From Mansonella perstans (lineage: Eukaryota; Nematoda; Chromadorea; Rhabditida; Onchocercidae), in assembly GCA_037074765.1 (NCBI GenBank), contig JBAMDO010000112.1:112904-176903 (forward strand): 64,000 nucleotides of DNA. Reading direction: 5' to 3'. The position numbers were made by a program, and so were the translations under genes. The notes under the pieces are model-generated. The model did not search any database, was not told the origin of the DNA, and saw only the letters and a list, made by a program, of their open reading frames with translations. Shown here in pieces: positions 31,017 to 43,003 of this stretch. Position 1 is the first letter of the stretch. Each line of letters opens with the position of its first letter.

Positions 31017-33037
31017 TTTATATTATATTTTGCAGAATTCGTTCCGCAAAAATTCGCATTTTTTGTGCTCTTGTTTTGCTTCGTCTTCATTAAGATGTAA
31101 TTTTTATTGTTAACAATACTGGATTCCATAATTGAGCAGGAAGTAATCACTTTGATAGTGGAAAGATTGGACATATAATTTAGACTGAACTGTTTACAGT
31201 TAGTCGAGATCGGATGCATTCCACAATAACTGTTCAAAATCTATTAGACGTAAAAGACACTGTGCCTTCTAAACATTTAAGAATGAGGCTTCTTGCCATG
31301 AAACATAATAGATGAGTACCAGAAAAATTGGCAGTTACTTATTCAAATTCATATCGGATGCTAAACCAAATGTTTTGTCTTGAGTTTGGATAAAAACCCT
31401 AACGAGGGAGAAACGGGTAAGTTTGTACAGCATCATTAGAAATGTTCGAAATAATGAAATAGTGTTTTTCTAGGTAGGGGTGAGAGATGGTCTAAGTGAT
31501 GCATTGGAACTATTAGTACGTGTTACGACTATTAATGTCTTCGTTAATGTATTTTGTATGAATAGCAGATAATTGTATCTTCAAAACTATATTGTATTTT
31601 AGAAAATTGTATCTTCAAAACTATACGCTTTAGACAAGAGGCATTTTATCAGAATTTTTTTGATGCTTATCTCAAGTTAGGGTCACAGGGGAATTATTCT
31701 TGGCAGTTCTATTCGTCTCGCTATATGGCAGAGATTCGAGTTAGTTGTTTTTAAAACAAAATGTTATGAATGACTTCTTGATTTGAGTAAATTAGTTATA
31801 CGATAACATGCCCCATGAAATAAATGCTTTAGTAATTGCATTGTTGATGTGTTGGTTACATAAATTTGATTATTTAAAGGCCATCATTATAGCGCAATGG
31901 ATTAGTTAATGTTTGCTGAGTTCTTTCGTTCTCATTTATTGCTTTCTGGTTTTGTAGACCAATATTCAATAAATAACCACGGATAGGCAAAACTAGAAAT
32001 CATTTGGTAACAAAGAGGATAGAGAGCCAGAATGAGTTTTAAGTTGTGGCTTCATGAGTACATTTCCAATGGACAACAAATTGACAAGAAGTGAGGGACG
32101 ACAAATATGGATATCGGACGGAGGGGGGAGCAGTGCAGATATGGCAAATGTTTTGAAGCAAAATCATGAATCTATATCAATTTTCGGGATTTGCAGATTC
32201 TGTTGGTGTAGTACGTCAACGGTAGCTCATAGCATTTTCAAAACAAATGATCATAGTGGATTGTTCTGACCGGAATTAATGTTTTATTGCTCATCCAGGA
32301 CTTTGCTTCGAAAAAGTATGTGAATCATCGTCGAAATCAATCAGTAAAACAATTTTATCTTGGTTACCGCTCAGTTCGAAAAATGACAATTTCTCTCACT
32401 GACGATAATAATTAACTATCTAAATTTATACTTTTTTTTTGAATTTATAACAAAGCAATGTTTATGTATTATTTCCATATTCATGCATTGACAAGTTGAA
32501 CAATCAAAGAAGAAAACGCTTGTCTACGATAAAGTGAACAAAACGGAATTTCTACTGATTTCAAATGCTCTTATAAACATCGGACAGATAAATGGAAACT
32601 GACTGTGGAAAAAATAAGCGGTATTTTGTAACTGTGGAAAAAATAAGCGGTAAGATACTGCACTAAATATATTAATTCATATATATATCTATGAATTAAT
32701 ATCAAGCATTGCAAATGCAGGATATCGATATAGTGTCAAAAAAAAAAGATACTGCACTAAATTGATACTTGCAGGTACTGTTCTGGTATTTATTATTTTA
32801 TACATACCTCTTTAATCTAAGCTAAGGTACAGATCAAGTTAAAAGAGAAACACAAACTAGACAAAATTAATACGTAATAAAAAACAACATCAAATCCATT
32901 CTTAAACCAAAAACTAGGAAAAAAATGATTTTTATCACAATCTTCATGGCAATAGAGCTAGATACAGTAAAATGCAAAAAAAATTAAATTAAAAACAACC
33001 AAAACCGTCAATAGCCAAGGCAAAATAAAGCGAATAG
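31017..33037. other. Intergenic, AT-rich
   Basis: No supported gene. It contains short duplications at 32600-32760 (CTGTGGAAAAAATAAGCGGT twice; AAGATACTGCACTAAAT twice) and a palindrome at about 32668-32702 with arms based on TATTAATTCATA. Confidence 0.5.
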
Positions 33038-33475
33038 TGTCGCGAAAGTCGCGAAAATTAAAATAAATTTTATACAAATTCATAGGGAATGCTTTCCGTG
33101 ATTCATCAGTTATCTCATTTTTGAATTATTTCCCGTATTTTAATTGTATGATTTATATTCTTTAGAATTATTCCCATACTTTTTTAGTATTATCTATGAT
33201 TTACACTCCTTAGAATTACCTCCCATATTCTTTCGGCATTACAGAAACTCATGTCTTCTCTCAACTATTTTTGATCTTATCACATTATGACCCGTCATAT
33301 TAAATCATTAATCAGCTCATATAAAATGATCTATGGCCCTTGGATTAACAGATCTACCCCTTCTTGTCCCCCTATATAAACTGTTAATCTATTCACAATC
33401 ACCATTAACTGCTTTCATCATCTCCAGACTAGTTGACATTAATCCAGCGCTCCCTTTTATTATATCAATCCTTTC
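33038..33475 (+). mobile_element. LTR fragment (BEL/Pao-type), U3 with TATA box
   Basis: It starts TGTCGCGAAAGTCGCGAAA, the same start as the intact LTR at 62332-62852 (read there on the minus strand), and further blocks align between the two: GTGTCTTCTC-like, AGTTATTAGTC-like and CTATATAAACTGT. The shared CTATATAAACTG at 33372-33383 is a plausible promoter TATA box, ~335 bases into the LTR. The two copies are clearly related but diverged. Here the LTR runs directly into RT coding sequence in the opposite orientation, so the element is rearranged. Confidence 0.7.
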
Positions 33476-34027
33476 TTATTCAATTTGCTTCGCGTTTTTT
33501 TCTAGATGATAATTGAGTGTAGCTGAAAGTAAAAACGGAGACGCTATTATGCCAAATGGAACCCTCTGAAAACGGTAACATATTAAATTTTCCTTTGTAA
33601 TTTCTCCTCGGATATCCTTTAACCACAAAAAACGAGTGCAGTTCCTTTCGGACGGATGCAGTTCCAATTGCAAAAAAGCCTTTTCTATATCTGCTGTTAT
33701 AACATTTTTCATCATTCTGAAACGAAGTAGGACACCTGCTAAATCAGGTAGTGTAATGGGACCGTGATATAACATATTATTTAGGCTTTTTTCTCCTTTA
33801 ATATGGGCTGAAGCATCATAGACAATTCGTAATTTTGTAGTTGTCTTTCCTGGGGTTAATACTTCATGATGAGGCAAATAATGTTTAATCCCTTCTTGAT
33901 CCATATTTGCTGTCACTTTCTCAATAACATTCGATAGTAATTGCTCTTTAATTGTCTTGTCATAAGGTCCGAGCAAAAATTGATTGGTGTGAAGTCGTTT
34001 GATTAGCGTCTTTAATCTTCCATAACA
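33476..34027 (-). pseudogene. BEL/Pao reverse transcriptase fragment, left arm of foldback
   Basis: Open frame on the minus strand; sequence conserved in BEL/Pao polymerases continues to about 34027. It shows the region before the palm ([19 protein letters not shown]), [15 protein letters not shown], the motif-A aspartate in ADIEKAFLQ, and [12 protein letters not shown]. It ends shortly afterwards, before the motif-C catalytic aspartates, so it cannot encode an active RT. It is annotated as a relic. Confidence 0.85.
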
Positions 34028-34033
34028 AAGACT

Positions 34034-34442
34034 ACATTATTTGCCTCATCATGAAGTATTAGCACCAGGAAAGACAACTACAAAATTACGAATTGTCTAT
34101 GATGCTTCAGCCCATATTAAAGGAGAAAAAAGCCTAAATAATATGTTATATCACGGTCCCATTACACTACCTGACTTAGCAGGTGTCTTACTTCGTTTCA
34201 GAATGATGAAAAATGTTATAACAGCAGATATAGAAAAGGCTTTTTTGCAATTGGAACTGCATCCGTCCGAAAGGAACTGCACTTGTTTTTTGTGGTTAAA
34301 GGATATCCAAGGAGAAATTACAAAGGAAAATTTAGTATGTTACCGTTTTCAGAGGGTTCCATTTGGCATAATAGCGTCTCCGTTTTTACTTTCAGCTACA
34401 CTCAATTATCATCTAGAAAAAAACGCGAAACAAATTGAATAA
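34034..34442 (+). pseudogene. BEL/Pao reverse transcriptase fragment, right arm of foldback
   Basis: Plus-strand copy of the same RT segment as 33476-33884, beginning at [19 protein letters not shown] sequence and ending at the same residue (QIE, stop). The visible replacements are few (for example Arg to Cys before FLWLKDI, Arg to Gln after it, Ile to Val before CYRF). Like the other arm it lacks the catalytic motif C. Confidence 0.85.
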
Positions 34443-34567
34443 GAAAGGATTGATATAATAAAAGGGAGCGCTGGATTAATGTCAACTAGTCTGGAGATGA
34501 TGAAAGCAGTTAATGATCAATGTCAGTTAATGGAGATTGTGAATAGATTAACAGTTTATATAGGGGG

Positions 34568-37500
34568 AGAAGGTATGGCGAATTTGAAATTATTCTCTCT
34601 ACCAGGTAATCTCATTTCATTTATTGAAATCTTTAACTGGCTTCTAAAAACTTTCGGAATGAAATTTTTTCAATTTTCAATGAAGCGGAACTTAAAAACT
34701 TAAAATGCAATCATTTATTGAATTTGAAGCGCTTTTGATCTTCTTGATCAGTAAAAAGAGTCATACACAACGGTTAGGTTCGATACTAGGTGTCCGAATA
34801 TCAAAGTGTCCGTGCCAGATGTACTTTTAAAATGGATGTAGCGGTGACTAATCGTCTATAATAAATAAGGTAGTGACGAAATTTCAAATCAAGGGTTTTA
34901 TAGATGACTAATTTAATTTGGCGACTGAGATCTTTTACAGTCGTTTCAATTGTAAAGAAACATCTGAATTTACCTGAAATGTGAAAAAAATACCAACATG
35001 GAAAATTGCTATTTATTTAAATCGTTCGCAATGAAAATCAGTATTGCACTCACGCATTTAACAATAAACTGTGAAACAATAAATACTAGTTCAACTGTAA
35101 TTTGATGCAAAATTTGAGGTAGACTCGGAATCATACCTCTTTACATACAGCATTTATCGAGAGGGTAAATCCATGTACACAATTCTAAGGCAGGTAGAAC
35201 AAATTATGAGAAATTTCTTCTGATGTTGGTTATCTGCATCTTGTTGTGTATTACTGATTAACTACTTTTACTTCAGGAAAAGGAAGTTAAAGCCAATACG
35301 TGAAAATTTGCTAGACTTGTTTCCCAAATTGCATAAAAGGCCGGGCAAAACTTTAGATGGGCAGTGGTCGCATTCTCGGCCACAAATACTCCTGGCAGCA
35401 CTCCCACTATTTAACTCAGTAAACCGATTTAAATATGCTGTTGGCTTAAGAACACAGTAAATCTTGATAAATCCAACTTGATCTGACAAACTTTAACTCT
35501 ACAAATTAAAGTATGACAAAAGTATAAATTAAACTTTTTATTAATTGATGTATAACAAAACTCAAATCCACGATTTCCCAAGATTCATGACAAAATAACA
35601 TCCAGATATATTGCAATTTAATAAAGTATCTCATTCCTCTTGTCAAAAGACGAAGGAATTTCCGGATAAGAAATCTAAATAAACTGCGTTTTATCTAACT
35701 AATAACAAAGTGAACACGAAAAGAAAAGAAGTTGAAGTGATTCGAATGAATAATAATGGTTGGTAGAAAGTGTATATCTGAAATGACAAGAAATATCCAC
35801 TCCATATCTTTGTTTGTCGAAAGAGAGAAAAGCTGCAAACGGAGTGAACTGCACTGTCATTACAGGTAATAATAAGGAAAATATCTTGAAAAGATTTCAG
35901 AAAAAAATAAATTTCAAGATGACCTTTACATTACAAATTGTCTTTTGAGCAATACTTTATTACTTATGTAAAAAAAATCTTCCTGATAAAAAAGAATAGG
36001 AAAAACAAAAAAAAAAAAAAAAAAAAAAACAATGTAAAATATAACAATAAAGATGCTGTGCTTTTGTAATACAAAACGGCTACTCGGTGTGGAGAAAAGT
36101 CTTTTCTGTGCGGAGCCACATTTTCTGTCATAAATTTTATTTTTACTAATTCATATGGTAGTATGCACAAATGGCAGCGATAATGTTGAGGCAAGAAATG
36201 AAGAAGCACCTAGCAATATTCAGAAATTGATGCAAATTTTTTTCAAAATGAATATATAAAAAATGCAATTAGAAATAATCAGTTAAGCAGTGCTGAAGTC
36301 GATTAATTCAAACATACTGCTACCATCGACATCATCATGAAAGCAGAATTATGACATTTTAATCAATGCAGAAATACCATCACTTAAAGGCATCATTTTT
36401 TGCTGAGCTTTTTCTTATGTCATATTTTGTCATCTAGAAATAAATAGTGAAATATGTTTCTACCGGAATCCACTAACAAGCAAACTAACATAAATGGTTA
36501 AATGTCATATCACCTAAATCTCCCACAGCGTCTATGCTTAAATCATACCGTCTCGCTAGCGCTACCTGTAGTGATAATTTCAATGTATATTTTAAAAATT
36601 AACATTTCTTTTACTATTTATTTTCTTGATGGTAGCATCTGACGGAATTTTTTTCGAAATTTTTGGCCAATTTCGTTTTTTATAAGTCACTTGGAGATTG
36701 TCATGAAAAGACTGAATATTTTGAATGAAATTCATCTTAAAAAAGCTGGATAAAAGAACGATTTTTTTAAAATAAAATTGGAAATTAATTTCATGCTATA
36801 AAAAATCGCTAAAGATGAAGATGAATACCTTATAACTTACAATTACCGCAACGATGAACTGATTTTTTGCAGGATTTTCGACTAAGCGATATTACACTTA
36901 ACAACAAAATTACACAAGTTTGTAAAAAGACATATCTGGAGATAAAATTTATGCTGAGAAAACATCTGTGCTGATTCATATCACAGCACTTTTTGATTAT
37001 GATAATTGACTTCCCACTGTGCGCGGTGTTGTCGATATTGACGATTGGAATATGTCAACATGTATACTTATTCTCGCCGATCTTATTTCGCGAATGAAGC
37101 GCATTGCACATCAGTAGTACCAATACTTCAAATAAACAAATAAACAAAAATTAACGATAAATATGTCTATTTTGCTGCTTTATACATTTTTTGGTAAGAT
37201 CCATCTTTTCTATACCTATACTTCTTTTGAAGCGATAATAAGAATTACGTTGCACTTGATTCGCAGGTTAGCCGGCAACACTGCTTAGTCTAGCAACAGT
37301 CAGTTTAATCTCCAGTCTTCATTTAAGTGGATAATTCAAGACTTTAAAATTGAGCCCATGTCATGAATAACAAGAAAAAATTTACTATCATAAATCAAAA
37401 AATAATCATAATTATTTTGTTTTTTAATAATGTGTATTAAACAAGTTTAAACAAGCCAAAAAAAACAGAGAACTTGCTCTCTTACAAAAACCACCAAACT

Positions 37501-39243
37501 TTCTTCAGCCTGAAGTGATATTACACTTGGCTCAATAATGTAGAAAGCATAAATCGATAAGAAACAAAACTTCATTAAATGTTTATTTTTAAGTGTTTAT
37601 TACTATTGTATCTAGAACATTCATCATAATGTGGGTTAGGTATTAATGAGAATACCAAAAAAGAACGAAATACATCATTGTGAATAGAAACTCAAACATT
37701 TAATAATTGAACATGTTGGAACAAACAACTCAGCTTGTTCGAGATCTAAATTTTTCGAAGATAGTACAAATACCGGGATGTTTTTTTTTTTTTTTTGGGA
37801 AGGGGGGAGGAGGATAACATAAATAAATTTTTTAAAAATTAAGAATTAGCGCACAAGCATGATTTTTGGCTAAAAGCACATTTGATAGAGGATGAATGTA
37901 AAATAAAGTTGCTTCATCAAAGACCATATGCCTGCCTTATTCCAACAGTTAAAAAGTAATTTTTTTACCACAAACTTTAGTCAACAAATTTTTCAAAATT
38001 ATTTTCATATTTTCCATAAAATGTAGAAAAATTATAACAAATATGGATTTTCGTTAATAAAATATGGCAGGAATGAGAAATTATTCCAATCTCTGCCTCT
38101 CTGCCCCGCTGCTCAGTAGTTGTAAAAAATTTTTATTCGATAAAAACAAGAAAAAAAATGGGAAGTACTGCATACCAATAATTTAAACGATAATATGAGT
38201 CGAAAAGTAGCTAAGTTTCTGTGAAATTATATCAATAATTATATTACTCAGTGAGTTTATCAAAAGCTGGTGATGAGATAGCAAAGATCAGAAGATTAAA
38301 AGATTATGTATACGAATAGGATCTTTAACAGCAATTATCAATAGCTCTACCAATAGCCAAAAAAAATAAATAAATAAATGCTTTTTTTGATACTGAAGTT
38401 CTTTTTTTACGAGAGAACAAAACAAATCCCATTACGACACGAAAGTTGAAAAACGACAAGATTTTAGGGTATTGTTTTTTGCTTTTAAGTTACTAACAGA
38501 TTAAACTTAAAACTAAATTCCTCGAAAATTAATCGATAATACTTAGACAAATCCTCAGCATCTGTTTAACAGAGGAAAATGATATTCTTGTTGGATCCTT
38601 CCTTACAAAACATCTGAATTTTCCTCGCAAGAAGAAAAGTTATGAGTATTTTCGCTAAATAAAAGTAGCCCAAAAAAAGAAAGTAGCAGTTCGAAAAAAA
38701 ATTGATTGAACAAGCAGACCGTTTTAACCTGATGTCCCTCCCGCATGTCATCCTAATTATCATTAGGATATGCTTTTCATCAAAGAAACGAGAAAGAAAT
38801 AGAAATTTAAATTATGTTTATTTCATTTTCATAAAATAAAAAAGTGACGTTACAGTTGTTAAAGTTTGGGAATATTGTCTTGCATACGTCCAATTATAAT
38901 GTATTTCTGTGGCTCCTTCTAGTTATTATATTAGAAGTTCGTCCTGATCTTGCACATATTCCAATATTTTTTCAAGTACTTTCAGTTTTACATTTCAAGC
39001 TTTTTTATATCTTGGATGAACTTCCTAATGAACTTGAATTTTTTCATAAGAAAAGTTTCAGAAAAAAAAAACACATACACACACAATTCTTTCTTTTTTG
39101 TAAAGCAATGAATGATAAATTTTAGCAATTATTGTTTTATTTTTTTGCAAAAACTTAAATCCATTTGTTCCTCTTTGTAGCAAAAGATCCCACTTATTTC
39201 AATTGTGAATCCTAATAGATTTTGTATATTCAGCAATACTCAC
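34568..39243. other. Intergenic, AT-rich, poly-A tracts
   Basis: No supported gene, although the 3' exon(s) of the minus-strand gene at 39244 may lie at the right edge. It contains a 23-base A tract at 36007-36029 and a T tract at about 37781-37796. Open frames here are AT-driven. Confidence 0.5.
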
Positions 39244-40258
39244 CTTATAACGACCATCCAAATATATGGGCGAAAACCAATAACGGTCAAATAGTGAGTT
39301 ATAGTAACGATAAGGATAGAAATATCTGTAACGATAGCGTGGATAATCGTCATAATAATGATAGTATCGACTATAGTACGACGGATAATTGAATCTGAAA
39401 AAGCAAAGCTTTTGCTGTTACAGAAATGGTTGAGGTATTTTGAGGTACTGAATTCCTTCCGAAGGCTCCCTTCATAAATTCGTGAAGTCGACAAGTCACA
39501 TCTTTTTTACTACTGAAATAAGGTAGGAATTAGTATTGAGGAATTATTTTGACCATTTTGAAAACAGCCCATGGAAAACATACAAGTATCCTCTGTACCG
39601 ACTCCAGTAGCCGTAAGGATAGTTCCAGTAACTATAAGGATTCAAAGCGCGGTGATTGCAGTAGTAACAGCGGGTATAGAATGCGCTACGATACAGCGGA
39701 CTGTAATAGTTGTAGCGATCGTACCAGGTATCATCATACTGAAACTATTTTACTTGAGGGAGCTATTTAGATGGATGAATACGCGAAGATTACTTAAGGA
39801 TAAACAAAGAAATTAAATCTTTAAAGATATAAGAAATACTTTTAATTAAAAGGAATTTTGTGCAAATATATCATTCAATTTCTTCGAACTATGTTTATAA
39901 AAAAATTACACGACTGCTGTGATATGAGTCCCCGACAAAAAAAGATTATAAAACGTTTTGTCAGAAAATCATTATTGTCACTTGGAACTTCAAGCAGTAG
40001 AAAAACAACCACTCAAATTATTCCTATACTGACCAAATCCCAGTTTCTGTAGTAGCGATATGGCCATTTCGGGGTATAACGACTATACAGGCTTAAATCA
40101 GGTACTGATCGCGCTCGATAAACCTGCAATATTAATATCCAATTTTTAAAAAGTTGGTATAATTGAGCTTCCAAAAAGGAAGATGATAACGGGGACAATA
40201 CCGTAGTGGTGTAGGACGGTCTCAATGCAACAGCCGACTGTGCTCGAACAAGTTCCAT
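39244..40258 (-). CDS. Tyr/Arg-rich protein of unknown function, paralogue A
   Basis: Four phase-consistent exons on the minus strand: 40202-40258 (ATG at 40258), 40034-40123, 39584-39738 and 39244-39394, the last ending at a GTGAGT donor, so at least one 3' exon is missing. The 151 codons seen begin MELVRAQSAVALRP, continue RARSVPDLSLYSRY, and then become dominated by Tyr, Arg, Pro and Trp (YDDTWYDRYNYYSPLY, SYWNYPYGYWSRY, RYRYRYFYPYRYY). No signal peptide or membrane segment is visible. I do not recognise a named family. It shares order, exon phases and motifs (R-x-SAV, SVP-D/S-L, DL|xDD...DR) with the gene at 55793-56591. The composition suggests a structural or matrix protein, which is inference only. 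Confidence 0.72.
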
Positions 40259-41574
40259 CACTTCAGCTTTTTTGGTTTGAATTCCTTAAGTTAAATTCAA
40301 CTTCTAGGATCTATTATGAGAACGATCTCAACGACATATCCACACCGCTTTTCGTGATTTTAATTGCTTTTTGTAATATCGATATTCGACTCAACAAATT
40401 ACTGCGAACGAAACTTTGTAAAGATGAAACATGAAACGTAGAAACAATTTAATAAACGAGCCCTTGAAATTCATTTACTTTTTCAGCTGTTCAAATATCT
40501 TTCGACAAATATTGCTTTATAAGCAGCATATCTGTAAGTTTCAGCCAGATAGCAATGACAAACTTTCCAGTTCCAACTACTATTAGAATAGCATCTGCCC
40601 CTTACAAAGGCTTTGAAGAGAGCAACATGAAAATTTCCAGCTTTTGTGTATTTGGATATACCCATTGCAATAAGAAATACATATAATTTTTACCACACTT
40701 TTAAAAAATGCAAAAATTTTGGCTAAAAAAATCAGAAAGAAAAAACGTGGATGAGATATTCTTTCGCACTTCTCAATTTTTCACAAATTGTTTCTGCATT
40801 TCAAATAGAGAAACATTTCAACGCTGAATGGAAAAAGAAGCTGAGAACAAACTAGCCAGTCTCGGATAGCAAAACTATCTGAATAACATGCACCAACTTC
40901 GAATTGTGTTGATCAGCACAAGAAGCACCGCAATGCACTTACCTGCGTGCTCAACCATTTGACACGTAGTTGTAACTTTGCTAACTTAGAATTTATATTT
41001 TCAAATTTCTTCGATCTGTTCTAGCTGTCTAACTGAAGTAGGATATGTACGTATGCTGAATCGCGTAACTCTACAGACATAGGATCATAGGAATAGCTTA
41101 ACTTGTAGCTTCACGAAAATAGTTGCCACCCCCTCTCCCAACATCTTGTGTTTCGAGTTTTATAGCCTATTGTTGAACTACCCGCCCCGTGCAGAGTAAA
41201 TGGATTTGAATCTTTCTGGCAACAAATATTTCAGAGCGAATCAGCGTATTTCTCATGATCACTTTTGCAATAAATTCACTTGGATCATGAATAAAAAATG
41301 GAACAACGGTTGTCTGATGATTGGCCCTTTTCCTAGCACAAATTTTTCCTTTGAAAGTTATCAATGGAAGCAAAGTTATTTCAGAGAGTAGTTTTAAAAT
41401 AGCAAAAGGAAAAATATTTTTTCTTTTTTTTGTGAGCTTTTATAAGAAAATAATGCTTTTTTACAAGTATTTTTACTGCATTTTTATAAGAAAAGATAGT
41501 ACAACATATTGCTGCACTTTAATGAAGCGTTATACGAAGAAATACACTAAATACTTCAATGCCAACGTAACTAC
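40259..41574. other. Intergenic
   Basis: No supported gene; it must hold the promoter of the minus-strand Tyr-rich gene A. No clear motif seen. Confidence 0.45.
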
Positions 41575-41850
41575 GTTAATTGAAATTCTTCTTGAATATT
41601 CCTCACGTGAACGTTATTACAGATGATATTTCTGAACATATAGTATACGATGAGAGGTTTTTTACTATTGGCCCAGGTTGAACCGAGGCTTTACGACAAG
41701 GTTTTTGTGGTCATTGGGATATCAGAAGCGTACGCGATAACAGGTTGGAGAGTAGGTTATATTGCAGGTAAAAGTAATGTAATAAAAGCTATTTTTATAC
41801 TGCAGTCTCAGAGCACTTCTAATTCGAATTCGATAGCACAGGTAGCAACA
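41575..41850 (+). pseudogene. aatA-like: Dead fragment of bacterial aspartate aminotransferase, probable nuclear Wolbachia transfer
   Basis: Translation across two frame changes (about 41600 and 41670) gives EILLEY, HVNVITDDISEHIVYDERFFTI, AQVEPRLYDKVFVV and AYAITGWRVGYIAGKSNVIK, then LQSQSTSNSNSIAQVA. This is the central-to-late part of a class I aminotransferase of the alpha-proteobacterial AspC/AatA type. The PLP-lysine motif normally reads S-K-A-Y-A; here the Lys is Glu (SEAYA), so the active site is lost as well as the frame. No introns interrupt it. The best source is the Wolbachia endosymbiont of filarial worms, inferred from family and host. The fragment covers under a quarter of the gene. 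Confidence 0.82.
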
Positions 41851-42004
41851 CTTCCATTCTTTGTATTTTTGGATAAAATTTTAAAATTGAGAAGTTCAAC
41901 AGAATAAGCAAATGCATCATATAGTCATAATAATTTTTGGGAAGTGTTGACGGCAATAACACTTTATCTGTGTCTATTAAATTTAAAATAATTTCGCGAG
42001 CAGA

Positions 42005-42035
<31 letters not shown>

Positions 42036-42830
42036 TGAAACTCATTTTTTCTTTTTTAAGAAATTAGTAAGAATAGATAATAGCAAGCAAAACGAACAGA
42101 TAATGACTTCTTTTAGTCTAAATAGTATTGAAAAACTATAAGTCTTCGATTTTCAACAAATGTTCAACAGACGAACATACACAGAAGTAAAATTAATGAA
42201 CGCATGTGATGAAGGAAAATTTATGTGAAGATATTCATCAATATTACAAAATTTCAATAACATTAAAAACTTTTATTTCTTAAAAAGTGAAGAATTTCAT
42301 TTGAAACGGCAATTCAATTATAAAATGAATAAGTATCATATTAGTTCAGAGCTTTAAGCTTGTGCCAATTATAAATAGCCAATGTGTCAGATAACTTCGA
42401 TTTGCAATACCATAATAGTTCGCTAAAAATGAAGTGCATAATTAGTCGAGCAAACAGTATTCACCTGTTGATAATTTAAAAAAAAAACTTCACTTATTTA
42501 ATTCATATAAAATATGATTACTGTATTCTTAGATTTGATTCGATCTTGTGCCAAAAAATCAAAAAATTATTCATATTATTTACGATAACCCTTCTTCATA
42601 ACTTAACCTGTCTCTTGAATATTCTATAACTCTACGTGCAACCTGATCTCTTTACACTCACTAAATTATCATTTTGGCGACAAATAAAATGTTAAAGTTT
42701 ACACGAAATTGAAATAAATGTGATAACTAAAATAGTGAAAATTCAATTTTATTTTCAAATTTGTTCACTTTACTATCATCCAAATTATTTCGTTTGTGTT
42801 ATTTTTTCAAAGATTTCTTCGAATACTCTC

Positions 42831-43003
42831 TCAACGTAAAATTCTGATGCGCTTATAATCTGAGACATCTACTATAATAACAGTTCGAAGTTCACGCAAA
42901 CTTCCTAAGCTGTGAATAATCATCGTATTGGCGATCCGATCTGGCGTCGATACTTTGCGGCTGGCCGATATTTGCAAATCAACAACATACTTGATTGGGC
43001 TTA
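42831..43003 (-). CDS. Possible terminal exon of an unrecognised minus-strand gene
   Basis: After a CACTTTAG acceptor the minus strand is open for 56 codons (two leading bases, then SPIKYVVDLQISASRKVSTP..., ending RIRILR and TGA). Base composition is clearly less AT-rich than the surroundings and amino-acid use is protein-like. No upstream exon could be tied to it, and I recognise no family. Confidence 0.35.

Larger units (their letters stand above)
33367..34567. repeat. ~520-bp near-identical inverted repeat (foldback), 149-bp spacer
   Basis: Arms 33367-33884 and 34034-34567 are reverse complements over RT coding sequence plus ~110 bases of LTR-like sequence. The right arm has a ~16-base insertion made by a local duplication (GATCAATGTCAGTTAATG). 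The outer ends break at ...TATATAGGGGGA on both sides and the inner ends at ACATTATTTGCC. The spacer belongs to the left RT copy. Confidence 0.9.

Noticed and set aside
34740..34820. Possible tRNA B-box (GGTTCGATAC)
   Set aside because: No matching A-box at the right distance and no acceptor-stem pairing could be found; not called as a tRNA.
35964..36209. 81-codon minus-strand ORF ending in a Phe run
   Set aside because: The Phe run is the translation of a poly-A tract (36007-36029); noncoding.
38844..39125. 93-codon plus-strand ORF upstream of Tyr-rich gene A 3' end, considered as another bacterial insert
   Set aside because: Its translation matches no recognisable bacterial protein block; composition is like surrounding AT-rich DNA.
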